Shown here: one piece after another, positions 34,738-43,117 of the stretch
Layout of the letters: each line of letters opens with the position of its first letter
Position numbering within the stretch: position 1 is the stretch's first letter
Source of the DNA: Bacteroidota bacterium
GTDB lineage: Bacteria > Bacteroidota > Bacteroidia > Flavobacteriales > Weeksellaceae
Assembly: GCA_023387375.1 (NCBI GenBank)
Contig: JAEWIE010000055.1
Coordinates: 1-64,000, forward strand
Reading direction: 5' to 3'
DNA length: 64,000 nt
Program-made: the position numbers and the translations under genes
The notes under the pieces: generated by a model
Database searches by the model: none
The model's input: the letters and a program-made list of their open reading frames with translations, nothing else
What the model was told of the DNA's origin: nothing

Positions 34738-34811
34738 TAGCGAAGACGGGAATTGAACCCGTGACCTCAGGGTTATGAATCCTGCGCTCTAACCATCTGA
34801 GCTACCTCGCC
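34738..34811 (-). tRNA. tRNA-Met (CAU anticodon)
   Basis: A 74-base cloverleaf on the minus strand. The acceptor stem GGCGAGG pairs with CTTCGCT, with two G-U pairs. The D-arm is AGCTCAGATGG, the anticodon loop is TTCATAA with CAT as anticodon, and the T-arm is ACGGGTTCAATTCCCGT. The CCA end is not encoded. CAU could also be elongator Met, initiator Met or Ile2; sequence alone does not decide. Confidence 0.93.
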
Positions 34812-34823
34812 ATTTGAGTGGTG

Positions 34824-34854
34824 CAAATATAAACATATTTTGAAAAATCACAAA
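34824..34854 (-). promoter_or_regulatory. promoter of tRNA-Met
   Basis: Read on the minus strand: TTTG, exactly 19 bases, TATATTTG, then the tRNA gene 12 bases later. It matches the Bacteroidota promoter consensus and lies between the tRNA and the stop codon of the thioredoxin-like gene. Confidence 0.8.
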
Positions 34855-36138
34855 CTAATTTAGCCCTAAAAATTTAACCACATCAAGCGCATAATCAGGT
34901 TTACCAATTATCTTGTTATTTTCGTCTAAGACAAAGTAAGTTGGCGTGGCTGAAACGTTGTATTTTTCCGCAAAACTGCTATACCAACCCCTTAATTCTG
35001 TGTCATTTACCCATGGATAAGAACTAGCTCTTGACTGGTATGCCTTGTCTTCTGTGTCAAGAGAGAGGCCAATGATTTCAAAATTATTTTCTTGGAATTT
35101 CTTGTAATAAGGTATGAATTTAGGAAGATCGGTTTCACAATGCTGACAAGTAGAAGACCAAAAAACAATCACTTTTCTTTTTGCTTTCACATCATGAATC
35201 GATTTTGCGCTAGTATGTGTTGGCGAATTAAATTTATAATCTTCCATTACAGCCCCAATGGCTGTATTTTGGTTAATTTCAAGTGTAGAAGAAAGTCTTT
35301 CATTTAGCGTGCATTTCAGATTTTTCGCCTTCGCTAAAAAGGTTTCTTTCATCTCTAGCATATTGTAGGCTCCAAAGATATCGATCACTTCAGATAAGAC
35401 GGTTTGACCTCGTGGGCTTTCAACGTCGAGTGCTGCTAATAAATCATCAATTGCTTTTTCTGCTCCCTTTGCATCAAACAAATTCAGGTAATTGACAAGA
35501 ACTGGACGCATTAGTGTTGACGTTTCAAGTAGTTCATTCGAGTTTACAAAAAACTGGATGATTTGGCTAGCATCCGCTTTTCCTTCTTGAGGTGACTCAT
35601 CCACGTATCTATCGTAATTTTCTGAATAATAGTTCACGAATGGGAAATTTGACACATCCGGTTTCCCTTTTGAAAGAGTGATAATTTCACTATTAATTGC
35701 TTTATAGAAAGGTTCGCTTGAGGTATAAAATGCTTGCATTTGCAAAAGAGCCGGAAGAATACTTTCAACCTTACGCTGGTAATTAAGAATTTGACTCATC
35801 GCTTGGTTAGGTGCATCTTCATAAACTACCTGGGGAAGACGCCCTTTGGCAGGCGATAAACTCATACTCACATCCTTATTCTCAGAAATAAAATTCAAGG
35901 TAAAATTAATCTCTGGAAAATAGGCTTTCATCATGCCCACATAATGGTTAGGGTACTTTAGCGTCCAGGCGTTTGCGTTTTTAACCACTTTGGAAACAAG
36001 GACATCTTTTGAACCATTAACCGTATAGAAATAGGCTTCTTTGGGTGCAAAGTCTGCACTTGCACTTACTTTCACATTAAATTGCCCATAGGCGAAAACA
36101 GTTGCAAAAAAAGCAACAAGGAATCCAAATTGTTTCAT
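34855..36138 (-). CDS. TlpA/ResA-like exported thioredoxin-fold protein
   Basis: A 427-residue exported protein. Signal peptide FGFLVAFFATVFAYGQ, then about 250 residues of an unassigned N-terminal domain with FNLYLNL-like helices (NYLNLFDAKGAEKAIDDLLA). The C-terminal TlpA-like domain has the redox CxxC in FWSSTCQHCETDLPKF and the cis-proline segment YNVSATPTYFVLDEN. It probably reduces disulfides in periplasmic proteins, such as cytochromes. Upstream lies the clpX terminator. Its 3' end abuts the tRNA promoter. Confidence 0.85.
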   Translation of the reverse strand: MKQFGFLVAFFATVFAYGQFNVKVSASADFAPKEAYFYTVNGSKDVLVSKVVKNANAWTLKYPNHYVGMMKAYFPEINFTLNFISENKDVSMSLSPAKGRLPQVVYEDAPNQAMSQILNYQRKVESILPALLQMQAFYTSSEPFYKAINSEIITLSKGKPDVSNFPFVNYYSENYDRYVDESPQEGKADASQIIQFFVNSNELLETSTLMRPVLVNYLNLFDAKGAEKAIDDLLAALDVESPRGQTVLSEVIDIFGAYNMLEMKETFLAKAKNLKCTLNERLSSTLEINQNTAIGAVMEDYKFNSPTHTSAKSIHDVKAKRKVIVFWSSTCQHCETDLPKFIPYYKKFQENNFEIIGLSLDTEDKAYQSRASSYPWVNDTELRGWYSSFAEKYNVSATPTYFVLDENNKIIGKPDYALDVVKFLGLN

Positions 36139-36151
36139 GGGCTAAAAATAC

Positions 36152-36181
36152 AAAAAAACTTACGGAATTCTCCGTAAGTTT
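36152..36181 (-). terminator. terminator after clpX
   Basis: Minus-strand hairpin AAACTTACGGA-GAAT-TCCGTAAGTTT followed by a T-run (AAAAAAA on the plus strand). It separates clpX from the downstream gene. Confidence 0.8.
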
Positions 36182-36218
36182 CGTGGGTAAGCTGAAAAAT
36201 TTGAGCGAAGATTTTACT

Positions 36219-37424
36219 CTAGGCTTTCTTTCGAGCTGGCTTTTCTTTTAGGACATTACTTTTGTTGAGTTTGATTGTTTTTTGCTCACCAATCGAGAAC
36301 ATATAGTCTTCCAATACTTTTTCGGTTGTCCCTCGAAGGCCTCTAGCGCCAAGTCCCTTCTCCATGGTTTCCTCGACAATGCGTTCGATCGCACCCTCTG
36401 TAAAGTCAAGCGTAATTCCGTCCATTTTAAAGAGTTCAACAAACTGATTCACGATAGAACTCTTCGGTTCTTTCATGATTCGAATCATCGTATCTTTGGT
36501 TAGTTTATCCAAATTCGTAATGATCGGGAATCTTCCAAGAAGTTCAGGAATAAGACCAAATCGTCTTAAATCGAGTGCCGTCAATTGACTTAAAATGTAC
36601 TCATCTTCTTCTGATTTCGAAAGTTTATCATGACTAAATCCGATCGCTTGTTTGTTGAGTCGTCTTTCGATAATGTCTTTAATTCCATCAAAAGCACCCC
36701 CTGCAATAAACAAAATGTTTTGGGTATTGATCTGGATGTACTTCTGATCGGGATGTTTTCGGCCTCCTTGTGGCGGTACATTGACAATACTACCCTCTAA
36801 TAACTTTAGAAGACCTTGTTGTACTCCTTCACCAGAAACATCACGAGTGATACTTGCATTGTCTGATTTTCTTGCAATCTTATCAATCTCATCGATAAAC
36901 ACGATGCCTTTTTCTGCTTTTTGTACATCGTAATCTGCTACCATAAGCAATCGAGAAAGTATACTCTCAATGTCTTCTCCGACATAACCTGCTTCTGTAA
37001 GGATCGTTGCATCCACGATACAGAAAGGAACGTTTAGTTCTTTCGCAATGGTCTTTGCTAAAAGGGTCTTTCCAGTCCCTGTTTCCCCGACCATAATAAT
37101 ATTAGATTTCTCGATCTCTACCTCACGGTCTTTTTGCTCCGCATGGAGCAACCTTTTGTAATGGTTATATACGGCAATGGAAAGCTGCTTTTTGGCTTGG
37201 TCTTGTCCAATGACGTACTGATCTAAAAATTCTTTGATTTCTTTTGGTTTCTTTAAGTCTTCTAGACTTGTTGTGGAAATATTCTCACCCCCATGCACTG
37301 ATTCCTTCACAATCGAATGGGCCTGTTCAATACAGTTTTCACATATATATCCATCTTGTCCTGCAATTAGGATCTGGACTTCGCTACGTTTTCTTCCACA
37401 AAATGAACATTGATTCGGGTTCAT
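36219..37424 (-). CDS. clpX: ATP-dependent protease ATPase subunit ClpX
   Basis: A 401-residue unfoldase of the ClpXP protease. Zinc domain with four cysteines (CSFCGRKR...CENC) at residues 6-34; Walker [11 protein letters not shown] near 112-121; Walker B FIDEIDKI; sensor LLGRFPII; and the ClpP-binding IGF-like loop region (QAIGFSHDK). All family landmarks are present at the usual length. It is preceded by a short non-coding stretch and followed by a strong terminator. Confidence 0.98.
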   Translation of the reverse strand: MNPNQCSFCGRKRSEVQILIAGQDGYICENCIEQAHSIVKESVHGGENISTTSLEDLKKPKEIKEFLDQYVIGQDQAKKQLSIAVYNHYKRLLHAEQKDREVEIEKSNIIMVGETGTGKTLLAKTIAKELNVPFCIVDATILTEAGYVGEDIESILSRLLMVADYDVQKAEKGIVFIDEIDKIARKSDNASITRDVSGEGVQQGLLKLLEGSIVNVPPQGGRKHPDQKYIQINTQNILFIAGGAFDGIKDIIERRLNKQAIGFSHDKLSKSEEDEYILSQLTALDLRRFGLIPELLGRFPIITNLDKLTKDTMIRIMKEPKSSIVNQFVELFKMDGITLDFTEGAIERIVEETMEKGLGARGLRGTTEKVLEDYMFSIGEQKTIKLNKSNVLKEKPARKKA

Positions 37425-37628
37425 TAAATTTGATATCTTTTTAAGATTAGTTGTGTGAACTGCCTAACTTTGAATTTTTCAAGAGCTCTGGCTTCAAGGA
37501 TCATAGACTTTCTAAAGCAACAATTTACCTTGATTTTGTTTTCTGTCCGACTGCATTCCACAACCAGACTCGTCTTAAAACCTTTACTGCGCATGGAATT
37601 TTAGAAATCAATTCCAATACGTTAAGAT

Positions 37629-38018
37629 TTAAGCCTCTATTATTCGCTTTTGAATCTGCAGGTATTCCTCCTTGGAAAGTTGCAATCTTTCGTTCATGAA
37701 ATTAAGATCTGACATCTGATTCAAGGGTACCAAGTGAATATGAGCATGGGGAACTTCAAGTCCGACCACGGCCACTCCTACTCTTACGCATTCGATTGCT
37801 TTGCCTATTTTTTTGGCCACCTCCTGAGAAAAGCCCCATAAAGCCTTATAACTTTCGCTGTCCAGATCAAATATGAGGTCAACCTCTTTCTTTGGAATCA
37901 CTAAGGTATGTCCTTCAACAAGCGGCATCGCATCTAAAAAAGCAATGTGATATTCATCCTCAGCCACAATGTAGGCCGGGATTTCGCGGTTGATTATCTT
38001 GCTAAAAATGGAACCCAT
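37629..38018 (-). CDS. HIT family protein (Hint-like nucleotide hydrolase)
   Basis: A 129-residue protein with the HIT motif HAHIHLVPL near the C-terminus and the conserved N-terminal FSKIINREIPAYIVAEDEY. Such proteins cleave AMP from lysyl- or phosphoramidate-linked adenylates. GreA lies upstream in the same direction with 40 bases between, so they may form one transcript. The 200 bases between its stop and clpX (37425-37628) hold no gene I can support. Confidence 0.93.
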   Translation of the reverse strand: MGSIFSKIINREIPAYIVAEDEYHIAFLDAMPLVEGHTLVIPKKEVDLIFDLDSESYKALWGFSQEVAKKIGKAIECVRVGVAVVGLEVPHAHIHLVPLNQMSDLNFMNERLQLSKEEYLQIQKRIIEA

Positions 38019-38058
38019 AAACTGATCTTAATCCTGCATTTCGTTTTGAGCCTACAAT

Positions 38059-38529
38059 TTACAAAGTAATTTCTAAAACCTCAAAAGAAAGTTCGTTACC
38101 ATTAGGCAATTGGATCAGTGCGCTTTCGCCCACTTTTTTCCCTAAAAGTCCCTTCGCAATGGGTGTACTGACGGAAATTCGTCCTGTCTTTAGGTCGCTT
38201 TCGTTGTCCGGTACAAATGTGAATTTTTGTTCTTTTTTCGTAGATTTATTTAATAAACGAACCGTGGTTAGAATAGACACCTTTGAAGTATCTAGCTGCG
38301 ACTCGTCAATTACCTTAGAATTAGCAATTGAGTCTTTCAATTTAGAAATTTTCATCTCAAGCATACCCTGTGCCTCTTTAGCTGCATCGTATTCTGCATT
38401 TTCAGACAAATCTCCTTTATCACGAGCTTCCGCTATTTGTTGCGTAACACGTGGTCTTTCAACACTTTCTAACTGCTCCAGCTCTACCTTCATTTTATTC
38501 AAGCCTTCCTTTGTAACGTATGTTGCCAT
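38059..38529 (-). CDS. greA: transcription elongation factor GreA
   Basis: A 157-residue GreA/GreB protein. N-terminal coiled coil (ARDKGDLSENAEYDAAKEAQG) with the two acidic tip residues (D, E) needed to stimulate transcript cleavage, then a C-terminal FKBP-like domain (RISVSTPIAKGLLGKKVGE). I choose the MATYVTKEG start; an in-frame upstream ATG adds 19 non-conserved residues. Confidence 0.96.
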   Translation of the reverse strand: MATYVTKEGLNKMKVELEQLESVERPRVTQQIAEARDKGDLSENAEYDAAKEAQGMLEMKISKLKDSIANSKVIDESQLDTSKVSILTTVRLLNKSTKKEQKFTFVPDNESDLKTGRISVSTPIAKGLLGKKVGESALIQLPNGNELSFEVLEITL

Positions 38530-38617
38530 AATTTTATATTTTTGAAAAAGATAAAAAAAAATTATCCGACCATCTAGCCCGGACAATATTTTTCATTCGT
38601 ATTAAAGAACAAATATA

Positions 38618-39082
38618 ATGTATTTTTTTCTAATTCCAAGAATCAAATTTAGATTTAAAGAGATATTATTTCTGATTATCAGTTTATTACTTCTACAGTC
38701 TTGTAGAGAATCCGAGAACTCGATCTCTTGCTTTCCTAACTCGACCATACAAGTTACAATAGCCCTAAATCACCCTAGTTATCAAAGGTTACAAAATATG
38801 GGAGGATGGGTTTATATAAGTGAGCAGCAATCTGGAACGAATGGATTAATTGTCGTAAAAACCAGTCAAGGGTTTAGAGTTTACGACCGAAATCCTCCGC
38901 ACATTTGCCCAAGTACTCAATCGACATTAATCGTACAAGATAATTCTAAACTGGTCTGTCCAGAAGATGGCGCGCAGTGGAATTTATTTACGGCTGAGCC
39001 TATTTCAGGAACTAGCGTATTTCCTAAAATTTACCGTTACCAATACAATGCAGATAATGAAACTTTAACCCTTTTTAATTAA
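38618..39082 (+). CDS. lipoprotein with a degenerate Rieske-like domain
   Basis: A 154-residue protein with a lipoprotein signal (ILFLIISLLLLQSC). The pattern FRVYDRNPPHICP...LVCPEDGAQWNL resembles a Rieske 2Fe-2S domain, which has C-x-H and C-x-x-H. Here the first cysteine is P and the second histidine is G, so cluster binding is unlikely. Bacteroidota encode many such Rieske-fold lipoproteins. It stands four bases before dtd, in the same direction. Confidence 0.65.
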   Translation: MYFFLIPRIKFRFKEILFLIISLLLLQSCRESENSISCFPNSTIQVTIALNHPSYQRLQNMGGWVYISEQQSGTNGLIVVKTSQGFRVYDRNPPHICPSTQSTLIVQDNSKLVCPEDGAQWNLFTAEPISGTSVFPKIYRYQYNADNETLTLFN

Positions 39083-39086
39083 TTCC

Positions 39087-39536
39087 ATGAAAATTGTCAT
39101 ACAGAGAGTCTCCCATGCAGAAGTAAAAGTAAACGATGAAATTATTGGTGCTATTAACCAAGGACTTTTGCTTTTGGTTGGCATTGATCAATCAGACAGC
39201 AAAGAAGATGCGGATTACCTAGTCAATAAAATCAAAAACTTAAGGATTTTTTCTGATGAAAACGGCCTTATGAATCTCTCTCTATTGCAAATCGAAGGAG
39301 AAATTTTATGCGTGAGCCAATTCACACTCATTGCCGAATACAAAAAAGGCAATCGTCCTTCCTTTATCAATGCTGCAAAACCTCCGCACGCTATGCCACT
39401 CTTTGTTTATTTTCAATCGGAGTTAAAGAAAACAGGACTCAAAATTGAAGGCGGAGAATTTGGTGCAGACATGAAAGTATCTCTGCTTAATGACGGTCCC
39501 GTGACCATCGTCATGGACTCGAAAACAAAGGCCTAA
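39087..39536 (+). CDS. dtd: D-aminoacyl-tRNA deacylase
   Basis: A 149-residue enzyme that removes D-amino acids from tRNA. Hallmarks: MKIVIQRVSHAEVKV, CVSQFTL (the active-site Thr/Ser), NRPSF and the Gly-cisPro loop NDGPVTIVMDSK. Length and termini match the family. It is the second gene of a short plus-strand pair with the lipoprotein upstream, and a hairpin terminator follows. Confidence 0.97.
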   Translation: MKIVIQRVSHAEVKVNDEIIGAINQGLLLLVGIDQSDSKEDADYLVNKIKNLRIFSDENGLMNLSLLQIEGEILCVSQFTLIAEYKKGNRPSFINAAKPPHAMPLFVYFQSELKKTGLKIEGGEFGADMKVSLLNDGPVTIVMDSKTKA

Positions 39537-39556
39537 TTACGAATTCGTTCACTATA

Positions 39557-39590
39557 AAAATGCCCCCACAATTTGGAGGCATTTTCTATT
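39557..39590. terminator. bidirectional terminator
   Basis: AAAATGCC pairs with GGCATTTT around a 13-base loop, with T-runs on both strands. It lies between dtd and the convergent lipoprotein gene. Confidence 0.75.
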
Positions 39591-39608
39591 TTATTTACAT
39601 CGATAATT

Positions 39609-40115
39609 CTAGTTCGCTTGTGGAACACTACTAAAAGTTAGTGAGCTTTTCATAGTCAAATCACTTGTAGGACTGCTTTTTAGCACGTACACAATTCTCT
39701 GTTGAATGGTTCCTCCAGACTTCATAATGGCATCCAAATCCTTGCTAGCAACATCAAGACTTAGGGTAGTTCCAATATTATCCGCAATATGATCTCTAGA
39801 TGCTACTAACACTTCTTTGTTACCAGAAATTAAATAAACGGAAACGGACTTAAACACACCCATTCCTTGGTCGCCCGCCGTGACAGATACTTTTGCTGTA
39901 TTGGCCCGAATATCTTGTACGTTCTGACTCACACCCATGATTTGATTAAGTCCCGTTCCTGCGCCCACAGCTGTAAGCTGAGTAGCCACTGGGGAACCTT
40001 TAGAGACGGTAAAACTGGAATTAAAAGGCAGCGTATTTTGTAATACAGAAGAAACCGTTGAGCAACTAATTAACGTTGCGCTAATTACAATTGCAGATAT
40101 AATAGAAGATTTCAT
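39609..40115 (-). CDS. lipoprotein of unknown function
   Basis: A 168-residue protein with a lipoprotein signal (AIVISATLISCS). The mature part is Ser/Thr/Val-rich with a beta-strand pattern (FTVSKGSPVATQLTAVG, ILKSSPTSDLTMKS-like). No catalytic motif is visible. Genes of this kind are frequent in Flavobacteriia outer-membrane lipoprotein families. Confidence 0.7.
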   Translation of the reverse strand: MKSSIISAIVISATLISCSTVSSVLQNTLPFNSSFTVSKGSPVATQLTAVGAGTGLNQIMGVSQNVQDIRANTAKVSVTAGDQGMGVFKSVSVYLISGNKEVLVASRDHIADNIGTTLSLDVASKDLDAIMKSGGTIQQRIVYVLKSSPTSDLTMKSSLTFSSVPQAN

Positions 40116-40205
40116 AACAAAAAATGTTTTAAATATTATTTACAAAAATAAAGTAAAAAAGGGAACAAAGCTAAAAATTAGCTCCACTCTCTCCACCATT
40201 TTACA

Positions 40206-40754
40206 CTATGGTAGATTCTCTCTCTCCACGTGAATTGTAAATTTACCAAGTGGATTGCTCGAAGCCATATTGCTTTTTCCAACCATGAGCCAAACTTCAC
40301 CATCACTCGGAATTTCAAGCTCTGCGCTGCGTCCAAAAGGACCATCAAGCGTGCCGTCGGGATAGCGAATCTGGTTAAGTCTAATATTCATCTCCTTCTC
40401 TTTGGGCTCTATTTGCACTTTCACTTTGCCCATAGGCACATTAGCGAGTTTTAAAACAAACTGCTGGCTTTCGTTTTTAATTTCATCTCCGAGCGTAAAA
40501 GGAAGCATTTTTGCCTCCGCAGAACGAACAATTTGGCGATCTGTTTCCTCTCTATTGATTCCCGTCTCTAACACTCTTTGTACACCCTCTGCCCTGTTCA
40601 CAACGGAATCAGGGAGTTTCAAAACGGAATCCTCTACCATGGCAGAGTCCAATAGGGCAATAGAGTCATCCTCCAAGACCGTCGTGTTTTCGATTTTTGA
40701 TTCTTTGGTACATGACCAAAGAAGTAAAGGAATTACGATCCAAATTTTCTTCAT
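40206..40754 (-). CDS. lipoprotein of unknown function, upstream of the hydratase operon
   Basis: A 182-residue protein starting MKKIWIVIPLLLWSCTKE, a lipoprotein signal. Residues 30-70 are a charged linker; 80-180 form a beta-rich domain with LKLANVPMGKVKVQIEPKE and GEVWLMVGKSNMASSN. Between this gene and the next lie 284 bases, holding a strong palindrome and nothing else I recognise. Confidence 0.7.
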   Translation of the reverse strand: MKKIWIVIPLLLWSCTKESKIENTTVLEDDSIALLDSAMVEDSVLKLPDSVVNRAEGVQRVLETGINREETDRQIVRSAEAKMLPFTLGDEIKNESQQFVLKLANVPMGKVKVQIEPKEKEMNIRLNQIRYPDGTLDGPFGRSAELEIPSDGEVWLMVGKSNMASSNPLGKFTIHVERENLP

Positions 40755-40928
40755 TTTCTAACAATTAATTGACTATTTCTGATGTATACTTAGTCCTTGC
40801 GTGGCGATCCTTTTAAGTCTTATAAGGGATACAACTAAAATTGTTCCAATCTTATCCAAATCGTTTTATTTTTCACATTTTTGAATTTCCCCAAGTAACC
40901 AAAATCAAAACTAGAAAAGAATGCGACT

Positions 40929-40971
40929 CAAAAATTAAAAAAAAACTCATTTTAATTGCAATTAAAATGAG
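40929..40971 (-). terminator. terminator of the phenylacetate operon
   Basis: CTCATTTTAATTG-CAATTAAAATGAG (40946-40971) is a perfect palindrome, and an A-run (T-run on the minus strand) follows at 40929-40945. It stands about 65 bases after the stop codon of the last operon gene. Confidence 0.8.
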
Positions 40972-41038
40972 CTCCTAAGACCCTATAATCGGGTTCTAAC
41001 TATTTGACGCTAGTAGGATTAACCCTCTAGATTTAGAT

Positions 41039-41812
41039 TTATTTCTTCAACCGTAACTTAATGGCTTCAATGCTTTTCTTAGCGCTAGGCTCCAAAATTA
41101 AAGAAGCGCTCATCAGGACTCTCTCGGGTGTTAAATCTTTAAAATGCTCTGTGTTTTCCCAAGAAACTTTCTTGATAAGGGAAAGGGCCTCTGGACTTCG
41201 AGACGCTAGCGTTTCCAAAAATCCGTCAAGCTCCGTATCCATCTGTTCAATGGTATCGAAGATCTTGTGGTAAACTCCGTGCGAAAGCCCCCACTCGGCT
41301 GAGCGAAATTCGGCATCAATCGCCATGGCCGCAAATTGAGATTTGCCTATTTTTCTTTCCACATAAGGACCAATCACAAAAGGTCCAATCCCTAAATTTA
41401 TTTCCGTCAATGCAAAACTTGCCTGCTTTGTGGCAAAACAATAATCGGCTCCACAAGCTATGCCTACACCTCCCCCCGTAGTCTTTCCTTGAACGCGAAC
41501 CACGGTAATTTTCCCGCAGCTTCGCATCGCATCAAGAACTTTGGCAAAGCCTCCAAAGAAGGTTTTTGAACTTTCTAAATCTTGAACCGCCAGTAAATCT
41601 TCAAAACTAGCCCCTGCACAGAAAGCTTTCTCGCCTTCTGATTGAATTAATAATGCCTTCACCTCATCTTTAGAGGCTGATTCTAAAATGGTATCGGCTA
41701 AACTTTGTAAGACCTCACCGGGTAAGGAGTTGCTTTTCTTGGTTCCAAATGTAATGGTGGCAATTGAGTTTTTGATTTCAACCTCAACGGTTCCTCTTGG
41801 TTCTTTGTTCAT
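41039..41812 (-). CDS. enoyl-CoA hydratase/isomerase family protein
   Basis: A 257-residue crotonase-fold protein. The oxyanion-hole residues are in FCAGASFEDL and TGGGVGIACGAD; the FALTEINLGIGPFVIGP stretch holds one catalytic glutamate (TEI). It is the last gene of the minus-strand phenylacetate operon, four bases after the GH5 gene, and could be the PaaF-like hydratase of the pathway, since only PaaG is otherwise present here. Methylglutaconyl-CoA hydratase is an alternative. Confidence 0.82.
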   Translation of the reverse strand: MNKEPRGTVEVEIKNSIATITFGTKKSNSLPGEVLQSLADTILESASKDEVKALLIQSEGEKAFCAGASFEDLLAVQDLESSKTFFGGFAKVLDAMRSCGKITVVRVQGKTTGGGVGIACGADYCFATKQASFALTEINLGIGPFVIGPYVERKIGKSQFAAMAIDAEFRSAEWGLSHGVYHKIFDTIEQMDTELDGFLETLASRSPEALSLIKKVSWENTEHFKDLTPERVLMSASLILEPSAKKSIEAIKLRLKK

Positions 41813-41816
41813 GGTA

Positions 41817-43067
41817 TTAGGGTTTCATCCCGAGAGCTTTGGTATAGCCCTCCAGTTTTACATTGTTCTTAAATTTCATATTCTCGAGAAGTTCGTTGAG
41901 AGCCGCTTTTACTTTGACTTGGTCAGGCCTTGCTTCTCGAATTTTCTCAAAGGAGCTTCTATCTTTCTTCGTATATTCGACAATTAAATCCCAGTCTTTC
42001 GGTTTAGGAATATAGACCATCCCTGCTTTAGGTACCATTTTTTTATACGGCCAAAAGGTCCATCCTATGTTATTCTCTTCAAGTGTGATTCTAAATTTCT
42101 CAACCCATTCATCTGTATTCTCTCCAGTCTCTCCCATAAAGATGGGCAGGTTCACTTTTTCTCTAAAATCTAAAAAGTCCTGAATGTCTTTCTTTTCTGT
42201 TCCACTCCAATAGCGATGAGGGGTATACATTAAATTGGAGTCAAACTTCCAATCGTTAAACACAGAAAAATTACTATTCCACTGAGCGCCTCCTAAGATT
42301 AATATGTGGTTCCTATCCACTTTTCTAATTTCTGCCGCCGCTCTTTTGTAAAGAGGTTCAAGCGCTGTATTAAGAACGCCATAGTCTTTCTCAAAGTAAT
42401 GTGCGATTGGCTCATTAAGCAAATCATAACCTAGAATACTTGGTTCGTTTTTATAGCGGGTGGCTATCTGCTTCCAGATATCGACAAATTGATCTTGGTA
42501 CGCCTTTTCTGTGAAGAGCCAAGGATATCCGTAGCTATCATCGATGTTGTCTCCCGTTTGACCACCTGGAGCCACATGCATATCTAAAATCACATAGAGG
42601 TCATTTTGCTTGCACCATTTAATTACCTGATCCAAGATTTCAAAACCATCCTGCCTGCCTGTAAGTCCCATATAATCTTCATCCGTAAACTGCTTATAAT
42701 GGAACGGCACACGCACGGTATTCATGCCTGTTGATTTAATGTACTTAATATCCTGCTCGGTGATATAATTCTTTTTGAATTTTCGCCAAAATTCTTTTGT
42801 GAATTCTGGGCCTACCATTTCACTAAAGGCCTGATTAATTAGGCGGTAGGAAGAAACTTCTTCAAAGAAAAACATATAGCCTTCTGGATTGAGCCAGTTC
42901 CCTACATTGGTTCCTTGAATAAGAAACTTTTGATGGTCTGGCGTATACAAATTCTGACCGTCTACATAAATGTATTGGGTTTTAAGCGTGGGTTTCTGTG
43001 CATTAGCAAAGCAAAAGCACAACAAAAAACTAACTAAATAAGCTTTCAAAGCGATGGACTTAGTCAT
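41817..43067 (-). CDS. exported GH5-family glycoside hydrolase
   Basis: A 416-residue exported enzyme with signal peptide AYLVSFLLCFCFANAQ. The TIM barrel shows GTNVGNWLNPEG, LDMHVAPGGQ, DLLNEP (acid/base Glu) and FMGETGEN (nucleophile Glu). It matches exo-1,3-glucanase-like GH5 enzymes. It lies inside the phenylacetate operon, 50 bases after paaZ and four before the hydratase, with no obvious metabolic link. Substrate specificity cannot be predicted. Confidence 0.85.
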   Translation of the reverse strand: MTKSIALKAYLVSFLLCFCFANAQKPTLKTQYIYVDGQNLYTPDHQKFLIQGTNVGNWLNPEGYMFFFEEVSSYRLINQAFSEMVGPEFTKEFWRKFKKNYITEQDIKYIKSTGMNTVRVPFHYKQFTDEDYMGLTGRQDGFEILDQVIKWCKQNDLYVILDMHVAPGGQTGDNIDDSYGYPWLFTEKAYQDQFVDIWKQIATRYKNEPSILGYDLLNEPIAHYFEKDYGVLNTALEPLYKRAAAEIRKVDRNHILILGGAQWNSNFSVFNDWKFDSNLMYTPHRYWSGTEKKDIQDFLDFREKVNLPIFMGETGENTDEWVEKFRITLEENNIGWTFWPYKKMVPKAGMVYIPKPKDWDLIVEYTKKDRSSFEKIREARPDQVKVKAALNELLENMKFKNNVKLEGYTKALGMKP

Positions 43068-43117
43068 AAATAATCTGATTTTAAGACGTAATATATAACT
43101 TATTTCTCAAAATGAGA

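Noticed and set aside
34675..34740. Second copy of the tRNA-Met 3' end in the window
   Set aside because: No repeat of CGAAGACGGG or GAATTGAACCC was seen in the left 8 kb, so the other end of the element was not placed.
37451..37699. 82-residue frame between clpX and the HIT gene
   Set aside because: Overlaps the 3' end of the HIT gene on the opposite strand, has no clear start signal and no recognisable motif.
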